From contig JAAUZJ010000005.1 of the NCBI GenBank assembly GCA_014804695.1, positions 59,121 to 123,120 on the forward strand: a stretch of DNA of 64,000 nucleotides, in the 5' to 3' direction. The notes below the pieces were generated by a model. That model was given only the letters and a program-made list of their open reading frames with translations, had not been told where the DNA came from and searched no databases. This document shows positions 63,715-64,000 of this stretch, piece after piece. Made by a program: the position numbers and the translations under genes. Numbering within the stretch: the stretch's first letter is position 1; every line of letters begins with the position of its first letter. The stretch is from Lachnospiraceae bacterium. Lineage in GTDB: Bacteria > Bacillota > Clostridia > Lachnospirales > Lachnospiraceae.

Positions 63715-64000
63715 CTACGGTTCCCCTATGATCCTCCTAAGCTCCTCCATCTCTTTATCCGAAAGTTTCTTATGCCGCCCAAATGCCGCGATAAAAGCCG
63801 GAAGATTGCCTTCAAATGTCTTCTCCACCAGTTCCTCGATCTCGGATTCCTGCACCATCTCTTTAGATACAAGCGATGTAACGATGGTATTTTCATTTTT
63901 CACTATCCCACGCTCTGACAAACGCTTAATTACCGTATATGTAGTGGTGCTTTTCCATCCAAGCTTCTCCTCGCAAAGCTTCACCAGCTCCTTGCTTTTG
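63715..64000 (-). CDS. BlaI/MecI-family repressor, partial
   Basis: Runs off the right edge. Winged-helix part KLCEEKLGWKSTTTYTVIKRLSERGIVKNEN and the C-terminal dimer part SEIEELVEKTFEGNLPAFIAAFGRHKKLSDKEMEELRRII are seen; the first helix lies outside the window. It pairs with the adjacent M56 protein, 14 nt downstream. Confidence 0.88.
   Translation of the reverse strand, partial: KSKELVKLCEEKLGWKSTTTYTVIKRLSERGIVKNENTIVTSLVSKEMVQESEIEELVEKTFEGNLPAFIAAFGRHKKLSDKEMEELRRIIGEP

Overview
The window looks like chromosome from a low-GC, strictly anaerobic member of the Clostridia, most likely Lachnospiraceae (inference). The signs are class III ribonucleotide reductase (nrdDG) with no aerobic counterpart, a stand-alone glycyl-radical protein resembling GrcA/YfiD, PyrBI-type aspartate transcarbamoylase, a DUF5050 protein, two BlaI/M56 pairs and strong AGGAGG ribosome binding sites. 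No rRNA, tRNA, CRISPR array or complete insertion sequence was seen.

Layout. 1-4.1 kb: asd (partial) and argH, an ABC ATPase/permease pair without a binding protein, and a frameshifted TauE/SafE permease. 4.1-7.2 kb: an acetyltransferase and an AT-rich accessory pair, an AAA15/OLD-like ATPase plus a TOPRIM-like protein, which is a candidate phage-defence module. 7.2-17.5 kb: nrdDG behind a promoter with a large inverted repeat, a TPR-DUF4037-DUF4125 protein, a hybrid histidine kinase and an RsmF-type rRNA methylase. 17.6-24 kb: a small protein with a doubtful start, a glycogen debranching enzyme, lipid genes (plsC, GDPD), DUF362 and an orphan tyrosine recombinase. 24-27.4 kb (plus strand): ABC-F, PHP phosphoesterase and Cof phosphatase. 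27.5-34.6 kb: pheA, a DUF815 ATPase, ppx, ppk, maf and a small acidic protein. 34.8-41 kb: DUF5050, then the folate operon folC-folE-folP-folBK followed by an acetyltransferase, and two membrane-related proteins. 41.1-43.2 kb: a higBA toxin-antitoxin pair and a coupled three-gene HAD / 56-residue ORF / YjbR unit. 43.2-46.1 kb: nitroreductase, pyrBI, small alarmone synthetase. 46.4-50.9 kb: GrcA-like protein, a frameshifted lipase, pnp and rpsO. 50.9-54.6 kb: an M56-M23 fusion with its BlaI repressor. 54.8-58.3 kb: accessory genes including a decayed RelE/XRE toxin-antitoxin module, a small kinase-like protein and a phospholipase-D nuclease with an EVE/PUA-like C-terminal part. 58.5-64 kb: putP, two cell-surface or flagellar-like proteins, and a second M56 protease with a second zinc motif plus BlaI (partial).

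The most unusual signal is a family of intergenic repeats (about 26.6, 27.5, 30.5, 32.2, 37.3, 60.85 and 61.6 kb). In its fullest form one copy reaches from the stop codon of one gene to the start codon of the next. It consists of an A/T-looped hairpin that overlaps the upstream stop codon, a GCGAGTTTG/CAAACTCGC hairpin, and a module that ends in the Shine-Dalgarno sequence and start codon of the next gene.

Two genes carry single-base frameshifts and a third small gene may carry one. These could be real decay, recoding or sequence errors, and the raw reads would decide.
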